DNA of 64,000 nucleotides, taken from positions 62,001 to 126,000 of the forward strand of contig JASANC010000641.1 of the NCBI GenBank assembly GCA_030248135.1, written 5' to 3'. Below the pieces are notes generated by a model. That model was not told the DNA's origin and ran no database searches. It worked only from the letters and a program-made list of their open reading frames with translations. Below are positions 36,901-49,464 of this stretch, in pieces; within the stretch, counting starts at the first letter, position 1; each line of letters opens with the position of its first letter. The position numbers and the translations under genes are program-made. This stretch comes from Theristus sp. LFF4_11 (lineage: Eukaryota; Nematoda; Chromadorea; Monhysterida; Xyalidae).

Positions 36901-39900
36901 CTCATTGAAATGACGTCTAATCAAGCTCAGACTAGGACTGGTTTGACTGCCTCTCTGTTGAGAATGCTAAATTTTGTCGAAAATACCCCTCGCACAAAAA
37001 ATTAAAAAGAATCCAGAAAAATATAGACTCTTCAAATAAAAAAACAAAGTAGTTAGCGATATACTGCGGACGTGTGCGCAACTGAAAAAAATATAACCGG
37101 GCTCAGACTATGATCTGTGTGAGTGCCGCGCACAAAACAAATCAAAATTTCCCAAAATTCCTTTGTTTCCAGGTGTTCCAAAGATCTTAGAAAACGTCTA
37201 ATGTAAATTTTTAAAAATCCAGGTGCCCAGCACTAACGGCAGGTTTCTCCCACATTGTTTTAAACTTTAACCAGGTTCAGACTAGGACTTATGAGACGGT
37301 AGTAACACGGAAACTCAAAATGACACCAAAAAGTGCCCAGTTACCGACTTTAAAAAAACTTCAGAAAACCTGCCAAGCTTTCTTTTTGTGTCAAATCTAT
37401 TCTATCATGAAGCAAACTTGTTGTCTCATTGAAATGACGTCCAACCAAGCTCAGACTAGGACTGGTTTCACTGCCGCTCTGTCGAGAATGCTAAATTTCG
37501 TCGAAAATACCCCTCGCACAAAAAATATAAAAAATCCAGAAAAATATAGAATTTTCAAATAAGAAAACAAAGTGAATAGCAATATACTACGGACGTGTGC
37601 GCAACTGAAAAAAATAAAAGGGCAGTTGACGTGGAGGCGGACGAAAAATTAATTGAAAATCCCTTTGTTTCCCCGTGTTCGAAAGTCTTGGAAAACGTTT
37701 TAAATTTTAACACTCCAAGTGCCCAGCACTAACGGCAGATTGCTCCCACATTGTTTTAAACCTTAACCAGGTTCAGACGAGGACTTATGAGACAGTAGTA
37801 ACACGGAAACTCAAAATAACACCAAAAAACCATACAACTCTCAGCGTGAGTGCCTGACGAAAAAGTCAAAATTTGTGTAAATTACTCATTTCCGAGTGTG
37901 CAACAGAGTCCATAAAACTCAAAACTCAACAGATTTTGAAAAATCCAACTATTTAGCATTAAAAAGTGCCGTTAGTGCTGGGCACTTGGATTTTCAAATT
38001 TTACATAAAACGTTTTTTTTAAAGTCGGTAAATGGGCGCTTTTTGGTGCCATTTTGAGTTTCCGTGTTGCTACCGTCTCATAAGTCCTAGTCTAAACCTG
38101 GTTAGGGTTAAAAACAATGTGAAAACAACCTGCCGTTAGTCGTGGGCACTTGGATTTTTAAAATTATACATAAGACGGTTTCAGGAGATTTTTCAACATT
38201 TGAAAAATGAGCAATTTTGCAAAATTTTGAAATGTTTTGTGCGCGGCACTCACACAAGTCGTAGTCTGAGCCCGGTTTTTTTTCAGTTGCGCACACGTCC
38301 GCAGTATATCGCTATCTACTTTGTTTTTTTTTATTTGAAGAGTCTATATTTTTCTGGATTTTTTGATATGTTTTGTGCAAGGGGTGTTTTCGACGAAATT
38401 TAAATTTCTCGACAGAGCGGCAGTGAAACCAGTCCTAGTTTGAGCTTGGTTGGACGTCATTTCAATGAGACAACAAGTTGGCCTTATGATAGAATAGATT
38501 TGACACAAAAAAGAAAGCTTGGCATGTTTTCTGGAGTCTTTTTAATGTCGGTAAATGGGCACTTTTTAGTGTCATTTTGAGTTTTCGTGTTACTACCGTC
38601 TCATAAGTCCTAGTCTGAACCTGGTTGGGGTTTAAAACAATGTGGGAGAAATCTGCCGTTAGTGCTGGGCACTTGGATTTTTAAAATTTTACATTAGACG
38701 TTTTCTAAGATATTTGGAACACCTGGAAACAAAGGAATTTTGGGAAATTTTGATTTGTTTTGTGCGCGGCACTCACGCAGATCATAGTCTGAGCCCGGTT
38801 ATATTTTTTTCAGTTGCGCACACGTCCGCAGTATATCGCTAACTACTTTGTTTTTTTATTTGAAAAGTCTATATTTTTCTGGATTCTTTTTAATTTTTTG
38901 TGCGAGGGGTATTTTCGACAAAATTTAGCATTCTCAACAGAGAGGCAGTCAAACCAGTCCTAGTCTGAGCTGATTAACGTATTCAATAGAAAAGTTTGCT
39001 TATGATAGATAGATTTGGCACAAAAAGAAAGCTTGGCTGTTTTCTGGAGTTTTTTAAAGTCGGTAAATGAGCACTTTTTAGTGTCATTTTGAGTTTTGTG
39101 TTACTACCGTTCATAAGTTCGTCTGAATGGTTAAAGTGGTAAAGAACGCGCCGAGTGTGAGCACTTGGATTTTTAAAATTTACATAAGACGTTTTCTGGA
39201 GATTTTGAAATTAAAAAATGAGAATTTGCAAATTTTATGTTTTGTGCGCGGCACTCACACAGGTCATAGTCTGAGCCCGGTTTTTTTTTTTTCAGTTGCA
39301 CACACTTCTAGCTGTCGCTATCTACTTTGTTTTTTTTTAACCCAACTATGTTTTTTTTAAAAATAAAAAATTTAAAAAATCAACCTATTTTTCTTCAAAA
39401 ATCGGTTTTTTAACCAAAAGTGATAATTATTTTGGGCCAAAAAAGTTTTTATGGCCGAAAACAAATTCTTTGTCCCCGTGCGATCATTTTGAGTGGTCGA
39501 TGACCCATTTTGACCAATGTATGCGCAAAAAAAGCTATGGCCCGCATCATGGCAACATTCTCGTGTGGTCAGTGACGGGACCCTGGTTCAGACAAACGCT
39601 GTTTTCTACAAACGCCAGGACAAAGTCCGTGCACGTTTGGCTGCTGAGCGCCAGGCGGCTCGTGTCTCCTTGAAGTCACTGACGGCCGTTGATTCGTTGC
39701 CAAAAGTGAATCGTGATCTTGCACTTCGACTGAGACTCGAAGACCACGAACTACAGGCAGCGGACAGCGCCAAGATCAAGGGGAAAAAGAAAGCCAAGGT
39801 TCGCTGAATTGTGTGTCGACATTATTTGTTGGTCATCTTTGGAGGTCGAAGAAACGGAATGTTGCTTGCTCAGGTCAAACAAGCGGTTGGTCTGCTGGAG

Positions 39901-41231
39901 GACGATCGATTCTCGGCGTTATTTTCAAATCCGGAGTTTCAAATCGACGAAGCAACAGAGGAATTCAAGCTGCTCAATCCGGCGCTGGATAAACTCGCGA
40001 AGCAGAAGCGTAGACGCCACGAAAAACTGCTGGCCGGACGTTCAGAGAAGGCTGAGGAAGAAGTGAGAGCAATTGCAATCGATGTAATTGTATAAAGTGT
40101 TGTGGTTGGTGGTGCCCTTGACAACGGAATGGCTGAGTGATTGGTGATGGCACAGCGCAACGAATCAGTGGTCTCTATGGGCATTGCATTCTTAGGTGTT
40201 CCATGTTTCAGAACGCGTTGTCTTCAAAACAAGAAGTCCTGGAAATGAGAAGCAGCAGTGACGAGCAAGAGGACACGAAAGATGAAACTTCGGCGTCTGA
40301 GGACGAACGAGACGACGCTGAGTACTCGCAGGGTATGAGGCAGGCGTACAGGCAGATACGGCGAGACAGAGAGGCACACGCGCCAGCAACCAGCGCAACA
40401 GGTGCCTGTGCAATGCCGCTGCAGCAGCTTGGTCACATTGCGACGCGTTGTGTGTCAGCTGGGTGCACTCTCTCAAGACGAGCACTTTATTTTTCAATGT
40501 GACCATTCAGTAGCGGCAATTAACAACAATCATTCAGCTGACTCACATTTCAGTCGCAGTCAGTCAGCTTAAACTAAGCTCGACTTTATTTCCTTGTTGT
40601 TTATAAAATTGAATTTTTTTTTCGTTTCATTCTTCACAACGTTTTGTCTATATTTGCGAACACTTGGCTTGATCTGAACAACAAACCGCATATTGTTGCG
40701 AAACAAGTTGCATTGCATTCCAACAAGTAATTAGAACTCAGTCGCTACATTGGGTTCTAAAATTACTATTTTAACGGTAACCATAACAACTGCAGCATTG
40801 ATAACCAGTTTCCAGTTTCCTATTGTTGCAATCTTTCTTCACCCACAACAAACAGAGAAGTCCAGTGCCGTGAAGACAATTTTTCAGGAACCGGCGACAA
40901 TTTTCGATTGTACGAATTTGATGAAACTGAGGCGCGTGACTGGCAGAGCAAACTGATGCAGCGGGGCCGGACAAGTGACGCCCGGTTGCATGCGGCCTCA
41001 TTGAGTTTGGCTGAACGGGTGCAGGCGTACAGAGACTCGGATGATGAAGTGCATGCGAACGAAGGAGTGGTGGAGGGCGGCGGCCGCACGGTCACATTCA
41101 CGCCGCACAAGAAGACACGCGCTCAGCTGAGGCACGCTCGGCACGCGCAACACGTCGCTGAACGACGCCAACGCAGACGCTCGCCTGGCCACATTGGACG
41201 CACGCTGTCGCGCCGCAGGGGACGCCCGTGA
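30990..41231 (+). CDS. NOL10: Nucleolar protein 10 (NOL10 / yeast Enp2)
   Basis: Fourteen exons: 30990-31055, 32622-32664, 33020-33118, 33236-33351, 33649-33785, 33951-34077, 34306-34527, 34658-34880, 35261-35392, 35504-35676, 39619-39798, 39874-40083, 40212-40401, 40888-41231. All are GT-AG and in phase, 753 aa (human about 688). NOL10 is a WD40 scaffold of the small-subunit processome, acting in 18S rRNA maturation in the nucleolus. Seen: start MQVSSVNDVKVYNLSAGKSL; WD40-type repeats with IPKFGRDMAYHEPSCDLY, LVKDQQNGLPIKSI and LGPAPKWCSFLDN; HLIGSALLRAYMHGYFMDAR; the NUC153-type block LEDDRFSALFSNPEFQIDE at about residue 513; then an acidic region and a basic C-terminus. Exon 7 holds about 20 residues more than the human protein between VNCAAH and LQYNGAL, in an open stretch that could be a missed intron. 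Intron 10 carries a 3.85 kb foldback transposon. Confidence 0.95.
31492..32536. mobile_element. hAT element remnants in NOL10 intron 1
   Basis: The left side begins TAGGGATGGATTCG with subterminal CCGGATCCGGCAAAA repeats; the right side ends CCCATGCCAACCCTA. Both look like hAT termini, but their inner sequences differ and the adjacent 8-mers (ATAACAGT and CGTGTAAA) do not match. This may be two hAT elements, one nested in or next to the other. A transposase C-terminus lies between them on the minus strand. Confidence 0.5.
31743..32213 (-). pseudogene. hAT transposase C-terminal dimerisation domain, fragment
   Basis: A 156-codon frame on the minus strand. Residues about 80-145 match the hAT-family dimerisation region: LDFWRLNSSKYPKLSTIARR, then PPTSVASARMFSEA and RSRLSAQNAEKIMFLN. 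The N-terminal half is acidic and Pro-rich. A full hAT transposase needs about 600 residues with a BED finger and catalytic Asp/Asp/Glu. None of these are seen upstream, so this is the remains of an autonomous element inserted antisense in a NOL10 intron. Confidence 0.8.
35737..39585. mobile_element. 3.85-kb hAT-type foldback element in NOL10 intron 10
   Basis: It begins CAGGGTCCCGTCACTGACC and ends with the exact complement at 39585. The flanks are GTTCAGAC at 35729-35736 and again at 39586-39593, a perfect 8-bp duplication. The whole element is two inverted arms meeting near 37960. The left arm holds three tandem units of about 525 bp (CCGGGCTCAGACTATGA at about 36050, 36573, 37098). The right arm holds the same units reversed, with small deletions near 38970-39240. 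CAG-starting termini and an 8-bp duplication fit hAT. There is no transposase. Repeated 70-80-codon frames in the left-arm units are by-products of the repeat. Confidence 0.9.
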
Positions 41232-41727
41232 CACTGCTCACGGCTGCTGGTGGCCCTCCGCCACGTTAGCCGCTGAATACTGCTCAGTGTTGGTTTGCTT
41301 GTTGTTGAACAAAAAAGTTATTGTTATTCATAGAACTCTGGTGATCTGTTACGGTTGATTGCCATGCTTGTTATTGTTGTTCGTTATTATTCATTGGCTG
41401 TTTTGAGATAAAGATTCACTGAATGGGCGGTGTTTTTTGTTGGTTGAGATAAAATGCGGTCGCCGATTGCACCGTCAGTGGCTGAAGGCCTTGTATCTAT
41501 TGATGATGTATCTGAATGTTGTTTGTGACTGTAGGAGAACTGAGCGAAGGAGAACGGATCATGAATTTTAGGTAGGTTTTGTGTGTGAGCAACGCTAGAT
41601 ACTGAATCGTAAAGATTTCAAATTGGTCTTCCACTTGGAATCAACTTTGAACAATTTAATTTCCAATAATATTTTAAATGTTTAAACTTGAATGGGTTCA
41701 GGGAGCAAAGCAAATAACGCATTTGGT

Positions 41728-41745
41728 GACCATTTCTCCGGGCCT
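41728..41745 (+). promoter_or_regulatory. Acceptor-like pyrimidine tract upstream of ST7 ATG (approximate position)
   Basis: A run of the form CTCAGTCCTCCTCCTCTCAG ends about 85-90 nt before the ST7 ATG. It looks like a 3' splice site and could end a 5' UTR intron, or accept a spliced leader if this organism uses one. There is no upstream evidence for either, and I give the position only roughly. Confidence 0.2.
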
Positions 41746-41845
41746 CAGTCCTCCTCCTCTCAGTTTTCCGCCACCCTGTTGGAACATTTGCGTTTGCTTC
41801 AGTTTTGGTGCCATAAATCAGCACACATTAACACTGAATTGAACA

Positions 41846-44800
41846 ATGTTTGGTCGTGTGAAATCGTGGGTCACTTGGTCGTGGACGTATCTGTGGGCGT
41901 TGTGGTTTTTGTTGGTGATCGCGCTCGTCTACATTCTGCGAGGCCCATTGAAGATCAGCGAATCGCTGGAAAGCGGTCAGTTGTTGACTGAGTGTCGTAA
42001 AGGCAGTGTCGTATTGAGTCGTCACTCACTACCGAATTGGACCATGAAACGAAATGGGTTGCGTTGAGCGCGCTTTGTGCTCAAGTGGTTAATGTCTCGA
42101 CTCTCGGGTGGTCTGACCGAGAGACATGAATCCCACGTGAGGTATCTTTTGGTGTGAACAATGGGCTGAGTAGTGAACAAACCGTTTCTTCCAACTAGGG
42201 TTGGCAAAATACCGTTTTTTTCAAATTGTGAGAAAAAAATTTGCCCGAAAAAAGCAGCCAAAAAATTTGAAACCTATGATTTTCTCGCAACCGCAACCAA
42301 CTGTAAACTGGAACCAGGACTTGTGAAAACAAAGCTGATCTTTCAAACGAAACAAGCTTTGTATCGGTAACCAGCAAAACCGTTTTTTGTTTTTCAGAGC
42401 ACCAATTTTTGTTCTCGAATTTGTTTTCTCGAAATATAGAAACACTTTTTTTCGAAAAAAACGTTTTTCCGAAATGTACATGAGTTACTCCAACAACGGT
42501 GCGTTTTCAGCGTCGCTGTACCTCAACAATTTGACGCCAAAGTTCTACGTGGCGCTCACGGGCACGTCGAGCCTCGTCTCTGGAATCATACTGATATTCG
42601 AGTGGTGGTATTTTAAAAAGTGCGCTTTTCGCTTGTCACAAATGCGGCTTTCGCTGCGTTCTGTCGACACTGACATGACGCTGGTTATTTCAGCAACGAG
42701 AACAGTGCCAATGGAGCGGGCAGTGAGGCTGGCTCGGATGTGGAGGGCGAGAATGGCGAGCCAAACAACTCTAAATCTGTACCTGGTTCGTTTGTTCTCG
42801 ACTTTTGATTTGACGCAATTATTTTTGGTAGAAGTTATCATTTGCAGCCAGTTTTATGTTGTCACTGATACTGCTCATGAATAAGTATATTCCGCCAATC
42901 AAATATCTTGTCGACAGTGCAGATGATTCTAATTTTGGTACGTTCCTCAATTCAGAGTGTAAAGTGTGGCGAAATCCGACCGCTCTGTTACGTGGTGCCG
43001 AATACCAAAGATACCAGCGGATGACAAACAAGGAGCCGCTGACCTACTATGACATGAATCTGTCCGCGCAGGATCATCAAAACTTTTTCACGTGCGATCT
43101 CGACTCGAATCAAGCTGATATGGAAAGTCGGTGGTTGTGTTTCTTTTTGTTTTTTTTGTTACTCTAATTTGTACAACTTTCTGTCCGCTGATTCACTTCT
43201 AATGCCACCTTTGTTTGTGCAGTAATGCAAGTTGCGTGGCGTGAGCGTGATCACTTTGAGCGCATCAACATGGCCTATCGAGCGCTCGACGAAAATCCAG
43301 AGTGTGCTCATTTTCAGTTTTTCGACTTCGGTCTCTTCGCAGTCTCTCATGTAATCGTCCGTTCGAATTTGCATTGAACGATTGAACAATGGAATGTGAT
43401 CTTATATTGCATCGGTGACGTGATGTGACGTGTTTGTGTTGCAGATGTGCTGCCGCACTGGTGCTTCTGGCAGAGGAAGAGTGCAAGACGGTGACAGAGG
43501 CGGAGCAGATGCTCAGACGGGCGCTGAAGGCAGCCGAGTACAACTACCGCAGGTGGCAGGCGCAGACGCACTACGACATCACGTCCGACCCACAGCATCG
43601 TGCGAGCACCGTTTTGTCACAGTCTTTTGTATCAGTGTGATTCTAGAAAATTTTCACCTCGAAATTTGGATATAGAAAGTTTTCGTTGGGCAGTTTTTAG
43701 CGTCTTCTTTTCATTGGAGGCCGCGACGTGAACGTTCTGGTGTACGTGCGTCGTCGTCTGGCCATGTGCGCGCGCCGATTGGGAAAATTGAAAGAGGCTG
43801 CGAAAATGATGAGAGACGTACGGTGCTGGTGACTGTGATTGCTATCCGGTTTCGCGTGCTGTTTGCTTGCTAACACACATCTCGTTGCAGTTGATCAAAG
43901 AATTCCCAATGCTGAATGTGATGAACATTCATGAGAATCTGATCGAGGTGCTGCTTGAGCTGCAGGCCTATGCGGATGCGCAGGCGGTGCTGGCGCGCTA
44001 CGACGGTTGGTGACGGTTGCAGAAGGCACCTAACACTGTGCTTGTCATCAAATGTGACCAGAACACACTCATCAAGTGTTGTCATATTCTTTTCCAGATA
44101 TCAGTTTACCGAAGTCTGCCACAATCTGCTACACTGCTGCATTACTCAAAGCGCGTGCCGTCGCTGATAAGTAGGTCGCATTGCTTTCGTCCCATTTGTG
44201 CAGTTTGATTCTCCTGCAAAAACGCCTGTGTTTTCAATTTTTTATTCAATGCGTTTCTTTTCAGATTTTCACCGGACATAGCGTCTAAAAAGGGCCTGTC
44301 TGCAGCAGAGATGAATGCAGTTGAGGCGATACATCGGGCGGTTGAGTTCAACCCGCACGTTCCAAAGGTGAAACTCAACAGCTGATTGCATTGCGTTGCC
44401 AGTAATTGTGAATTGTATGAACCACCAAGCAAACACAAATGACTGAGGATTTCTTGTGGTTGCCTGTGTTCGTCGCAGTGACGAGCGAGGCACGGGGCAC
44501 CGCCGAAACAGCGAACCTTGCGTGTTTCAGTATTTGCTGGAGCAGAAGCCGCTGATCATGCCTCCGGAGCACATTCTCAAGCGAGGCGACAGCGAGGCAG
44601 TCGCGTATTCGTTTTGGCACATCAGCCATTGGAAACGCATCGACGGTGCTGTCGACTTGTTGCAGTGCACCTGGGAAGGAAGTACGTTCGCTAAATGGCA
44701 CTGCAAAAAAAGCTGAATGCACATGCTTGCAACTGAAACAACTGCTTTTGCAGCATTTCGCATGATTCCATACCCACTGGAGAAAGGACACCTATTTTAT

Positions 44801-45576
44801 CCGTACCCATCGTGCACCGAGGCGGCTGATCGTGAATTGTTGCCAAGTAAACTTGATCGCATCTGTTCTCTTTTATGTTGCGTTCTTTTTGGTGAATGAA
44901 ACGTTGCGATTAATCGGCATGTGCTCAAACAAGCTGAATGTGCTATCATAAAAACGCTTGGCTTAGGAGAGACAGTTGGAGCGGTTCTGGTTGCACGTAA
45001 TGGCTGCATTCTGTGACACAGCGCATATGAGCAACGTCACAGAGCATGCCGCCCCACCCAAACGGTCTGTTTCACTGTTGCAGCGTGGCACGAGGTGAGT
45101 GTGTACCCGAAGAAGGATCTGCCGCTGTTGACGCTGTTCACGGCCGGCCTCTGCTCGGGCACCGCCATCCTTGCCGTGCTCACGCATCAGTATCCGAAAT
45201 CAGCCACCCAATTCATGCACGCCGTTAGTTTGCATCGTCAATCTGCTCTGTTGTTCCAGAAGAGCTGCTTTGCAATGAATCAACCGATCGGCTCATCTGA
45301 TTTTCGCGGCGGGATGTCACCGGTGATAAACACACATTCTTCCTTGAAAATCATGTTGACCCATTGCAGAACAGATGGACTCTCTGGAGTTTGGAAGGTT
45401 GTTGCTGGTGACAAAAAGTCACAGTTGTTGTTAGGACACACTAGTTGCAAGGAAGTCTGTTGTTGCAGAGTCTGACGTGGGCCTCTGAGACGATGCACGT
45501 GGGCGTTGACAAAATGGTGTCGCTGGTGCCAACGAACCTGTACGAGCTGCTGTCATCGAGTGCAAAGAGCATGTGA
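41846..45576 (+). CDS. ST7: Suppressor of tumorigenicity 7 (ST7) family protein
   Basis: Fourteen exons: 41846-41975, 42511-42619, 42694-42785, 42956-43126, 43223-43301, 43445-43599, 43720-43817, 43891-44005, 44098-44170, 44265-44367, 44531-44681, 44754-44846, 45084-45223, 45469-45576. All are GT-AG and in phase, 538 aa, close to vertebrate ST7 isoforms. ST7 is a multi-pass membrane protein with TPR-like helices; its molecular role is not well defined. Seen: an N-terminal membrane segment ([20 protein letters not shown]), a second one ([19 protein letters not shown] then ILIFEWWYF), an acidic Asn/Glu/Ser linker, [81 protein letters not shown] and a C-terminal membrane segment. The last codon overlaps a strong donor (GTGAGT at 45573), so another isoform may continue downstream. 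NOL10 ends 615 bp upstream on the same strand. Confidence 0.95.
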
Positions 45577-46881
45577 GTGGCAGTACGCATGCGCTGTGCG
45601 TGCCGCTGGACGCACTCGAGTCAAACTCGCAGCGCATGCTGCACCAAACTGTTGCATTTCTCACTGTTGTTCTTTTTCGCGTACAAATTCTTGCGTGTCT
45701 CACTGTGTGTGTGTTGCTAAACTAATGCTCCTTCTCTTGGAAGTTGTGAAAAATTGTGTTTCTCTGTTTCTCTCTTGTTTTGTCAGCAGCTATGCTTGTT
45801 TCATCGTTTCTGGACGTTGTGATAAATCATCATTTTGGAAATTTTTTGTGCTCTCGTTTTTGATGTGCACGTAAGTTGCAATAGTTTTGTTAATGTTTCA
45901 TTAAAAACAGACTTCCCTGGTGGGCTTTGTTGACGGAGAACTCGACAGCGTCAAAGCAGGTTTGTGTTACCCAAGCTCTTGTACTTCGCTGTGGCCTTGA
46001 AAATGTTTTTGTGCCACCCAAAAGTAACATTTTCTCTTGACGTGTCGACATGCCGTCCGTTTCGTTGTTACTATTTTTAAATAAAATCTACATTTCGTTG
46101 ATGCAACTCGATTTGACGCACTTTCTCATGAAATATTGCATCTTAGTCACAATGCGATACCACCTGAATGCTTTAGCAGTTTTTTTCCATATTTATAGCA
46201 ACCTTTTGTAACAGCGCCCACCACATTCAGCCCTTTTTCTAAATTTCAGACGTTTTTGTGCTTGTTGTTGATTCTTTGTTGGTTACTAAATGTGTTCGCA
46301 GCTAATATTATAACGTTTGGCATTGCCTCTCTGTTCCAATTAGCACTGGAAATAATATCATTCGGCAGAGCAAGTCAGACTGAGTATAGATCCAAATCTA
46401 ACTTATTGTTTAGTCCGAGGTATTTTTTATCTTTGAATTTTGTTGGCTGGAAATTAGATGGTCTACATTTCTCGAATGTTTTTTATGTAGAACTGTATTT
46501 TTGTGTCGGCTAGCACAACAGCGGTCACTGTGTGATTCGGTGCATGACGGCGACAGAATGAAGCTCAGCTGAATATTGATCTTTGAATACTGGATTGTTT
46601 GTTGATTGATTGATATTCGGGTGAATAAGGTTATTTGGTATTGCTTTTTTAATCCTGTGCAGAGCAAAGTATTTTCATTGTTGTTCATCGTTCTTGTTTT
46701 TGGTTGTCTTTCTTTCCTGAATATTCAATAAATGAACAATTCCAGTTGGTCAGTTTCTCCATTTTGTTCCCGATGTTTATGACATCCGCACCAATTTGGT
46801 GATACTGAACATTTTGTGCTTTGTGGCACCTTTCTGCTGTTTTGGAGGATTCCCAACCTGGTACCTTTCAGGAAATAGATC
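45577..46881. other. ST7-MON2 intergenic interval
   Basis: About 1.3 kb of T-rich DNA with no gene. It should hold the ST7 3' UTR and the MON2 promoter. AATAAA occurs at 46080-46085 and 46727-46732. ACCTTTCAG ends 10-12 nt before the MON2 ATG and looks like a 3' splice site. Confidence 0.4.
46080..46085 (+). promoter_or_regulatory. Candidate polyadenylation signal for ST7
   Basis: AATAAA about 500 nt after the ST7 stop codon. Position is the only support; a second AATAAA at 46727-46732 is an alternative. Confidence 0.25.
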
Positions 46882-49464
46882 ATGTCGGCTGAAGACACTG
46901 GTAAGAAACTAATCGAGTCATTATCGACTGATCTTCGTTCGCTGTCCAATGAAGCCAGAAAGAAGTATCCACATGTAAAAGAGGTGCGAGCAGGGCCTGT
47001 GGCCACTTTTTATTCATCTGAATGGAGTTTCAATCAATGTCTTGTCCAGCAAAACACCAAACAATGAAAAATACAATAGCAGAGACCTGTGAAGCCAGAG
47101 CTGTAGCTTGCTTCAGCAGCACTTGTGAAGCGGTATGGTGAGCAGCTACGCTGTTTCATGAATGCCGCCTTTGAGATGGCTCGTTTTTCAATCAATCAGG
47201 TTTCTTTGTGTGCCTGTGTGCCGTTTAGTGCGTTTTTGTTTTGATGACAACATTTGAATGCACCACCCCACTGAGCAGGCTGCCGAGACGGCGCTGGTGA
47301 AGGTTCGCAACCTGCTGAGCGACACGGCGGCCGTCGTGCAGCGGCTGCGTGCCATCAACCAGGACGTGCTGCATCCGTGCTTGATGGCGTGCAACACGCG
47401 ACACAGCAAACTCGTCCAGGTCGCTCTCTCCGCAATACAACGACTCATCGCATACAAGGCGCTCGATTTGGTGCGTCTTGTTGTTGCTAGTGCACGAACT
47501 CTGCAGATCACGAAACGCCCATTCACATGCGAGTCGCCGGTCGCTTGAGAAAACTTCACTCAATACATACATGATTCTTGTTTTGGTCACCAGCAATTTT
47601 GTCGCCGGACAAATCTCCGGTCATGTGAAAGGGCCCGAGGCCCGAGTTCACATCGACCCAATCGGCTGACTGCATTGTGGCTCCAGTGACTGATTGCAAC
47701 TTTCACATTATTCTCGTGGTTCGTGGCATAACCATGCGTTGTGTTTTGTCAACGCGACGTTGTTGCTTCGCTCAGAACTGTTCGTCGTCGGTGGTGAACG
47801 AGCTGTGGTCGTTGATGGAGGCGGAGTGTGAAGAGCTGAAACTGCTGCAGACTGTGTCACTGCTCGTCACCACCAGTGACATGGTCACTGGACCCATACT
47901 CGCTCGGGTACGCAGTGTGTGTCTTGTTGTCTGTTTTGCTGATGATTTGTTCAGTGGCAAGTTGTCAGATAAGAATTCGAGTCAGTATGTCGTGTCGTCG
48001 GCAGCGGCCTCTGTTTCTTGCAGTGCATCGTGATGTGTTTTCGACTGCATTTCGCCAAAGATCCGACGGTGATTAACGCAGCCAGCGCCAGTGTACGCCA
48101 ACTCGTAAATCAGGTCACTTTCACTTATGACCTTTCTTTTTGGTTCCGAGACTCAATGCGCGCATGGATACTTTAACAGTTTCATGCATTATGCGGGAAT
48201 TCAAAGTTGGTCAAATGATCCAAGTCCCCGAACTGGGGCCGGGTCACTTGGGTTATTTTGAATTGCCACATAAAGATTGAAAGATGTTCCGGATGTTTAA
48301 GTAATGTAGACACTGTGCTCCATTTGGCCACCTGTGGTAGTGCCAGAGACAAACCACACCGAAATTCATGAGCGTTACACGATCAGTAGTTTGTGATGCA
48401 AGCTTTCCACCAATGAGCAATTGCTGTGCAAGGTGTTCGAGCGTGTCGAGGTGGAAGAAGCGTCTGAGCTGGCGGCGTGCAGCAAAGTGGACGCCGTGAA
48501 GGAGCACGCACAGGCACACGGCGCCGCCGGTGACCCGCTCAGGGCGACACTCGTCCAGCAAGCGCCCACTTCGCTGAAGCCAGCCGCCGCCGATGCGTTC
48601 ATGCTGTTTCAGGTGCTCTGGTCGCATTTGCTGGCCTTGACCAATGGTGTTCACATTCATGTTATGTTTTGGACACTGATTGGAACAAGAATTTGTTTGA
48701 GTTTTTGCGAAATTCACATCATTAATTTTATTCTTGTCAGGATATTTGTGTGCTGATCAATGGAGAACGCCCTTTGTGGCTTATCGGAATCACAGACATG
48801 ACACGAACACTGGGACTGGAGCTGCTGGAAAGCGCTCTCGCACAACACGCCACCGTACTAAAATCGGTTAGTGGTTTTCATTTGCTGGTTTTGGCTCGGT
48901 TGTACGTGCACGCAGGTGTTCTGCGTTCTGTATTTTTGTCACTTTTAACTATTTCAGCATGCAGAATTCGTGTTCCTCATGAAGGAGAACGTCTGTCCGT
49001 TGGTGATCAAATTGTTCTCACCGAATCTCAAGTTCGTCCAAGTGCCCGCGCAACATCGTGCCCGCCACCATGGCCAACACGACTCGGTTGGTGCTTTGAA
49101 TGTTCGCTTCTCGCGTGCCTTTTTACAGAGAATTGGACCCCTCCCCCCCCCCGGAACATTGCCGGTGCTTTCTGCTGTCAGTTTTAGTGATTCGGTGGTT
49201 TGCATTTGTGTTCCCCTGCGCAAACGTGTCCGTGTGTTCTGCACAGGGCACGTGCGCACGCGACCGCCCGTACTTCCCGATCGCAATGCGCCTGCTGCGT
49301 GTCGTGTCCGTGCTGTTGACCGAGTACAAGCAAACGCTCGTCACAGAGTGCGAGATCTTTCTCTCGTTGATTCTCAAGTTTCTCGACCCCGACAAACTGC
49401 CGTGGCAGCGTGCGCTCGCCCTCGAGGTGCTCCATCGACTGATGGCGAAATGGCAATATCTGCG
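46882..49464 (+). CDS. MON2: MON2 exons 1-8 (DCB and HUS regions)
   Basis: Exons 46882-46983, 47279-47470, 47776-47907, 48024-48113, 48433-48612, 48741-48866, 48958-49086, 49247-49464. They encode residues 1 to about 389. Exons 1-4 form the DCB-type N-terminus, with NVLSDTA-like helices then [16 protein letters not shown]. Exon 5 has an Ala-rich insert ending [11 protein letters not shown]. Exons 6-8 form the HUS region, including [17 protein letters not shown]. Exon 7 could end earlier, at 49038 (GTGCCC), since both choices keep phase; I kept the longer form. The intron after exon 7 carries a 12-nt C run. Confidence 0.9.

Noticed and set aside
36272..37562. Three similar 69-80-codon frames spaced about 524 bp apart
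   Set aside because: They are copies of one segment of the tandem unit in the foldback arm and have no coding signature beyond being open.
42198..42470. TAGGGTTGGCAAAATACCG in ST7 intron 1 as a hAT left end
   Set aside because: It resembles a hAT terminus, but I could not identify a matching right end or target duplication.
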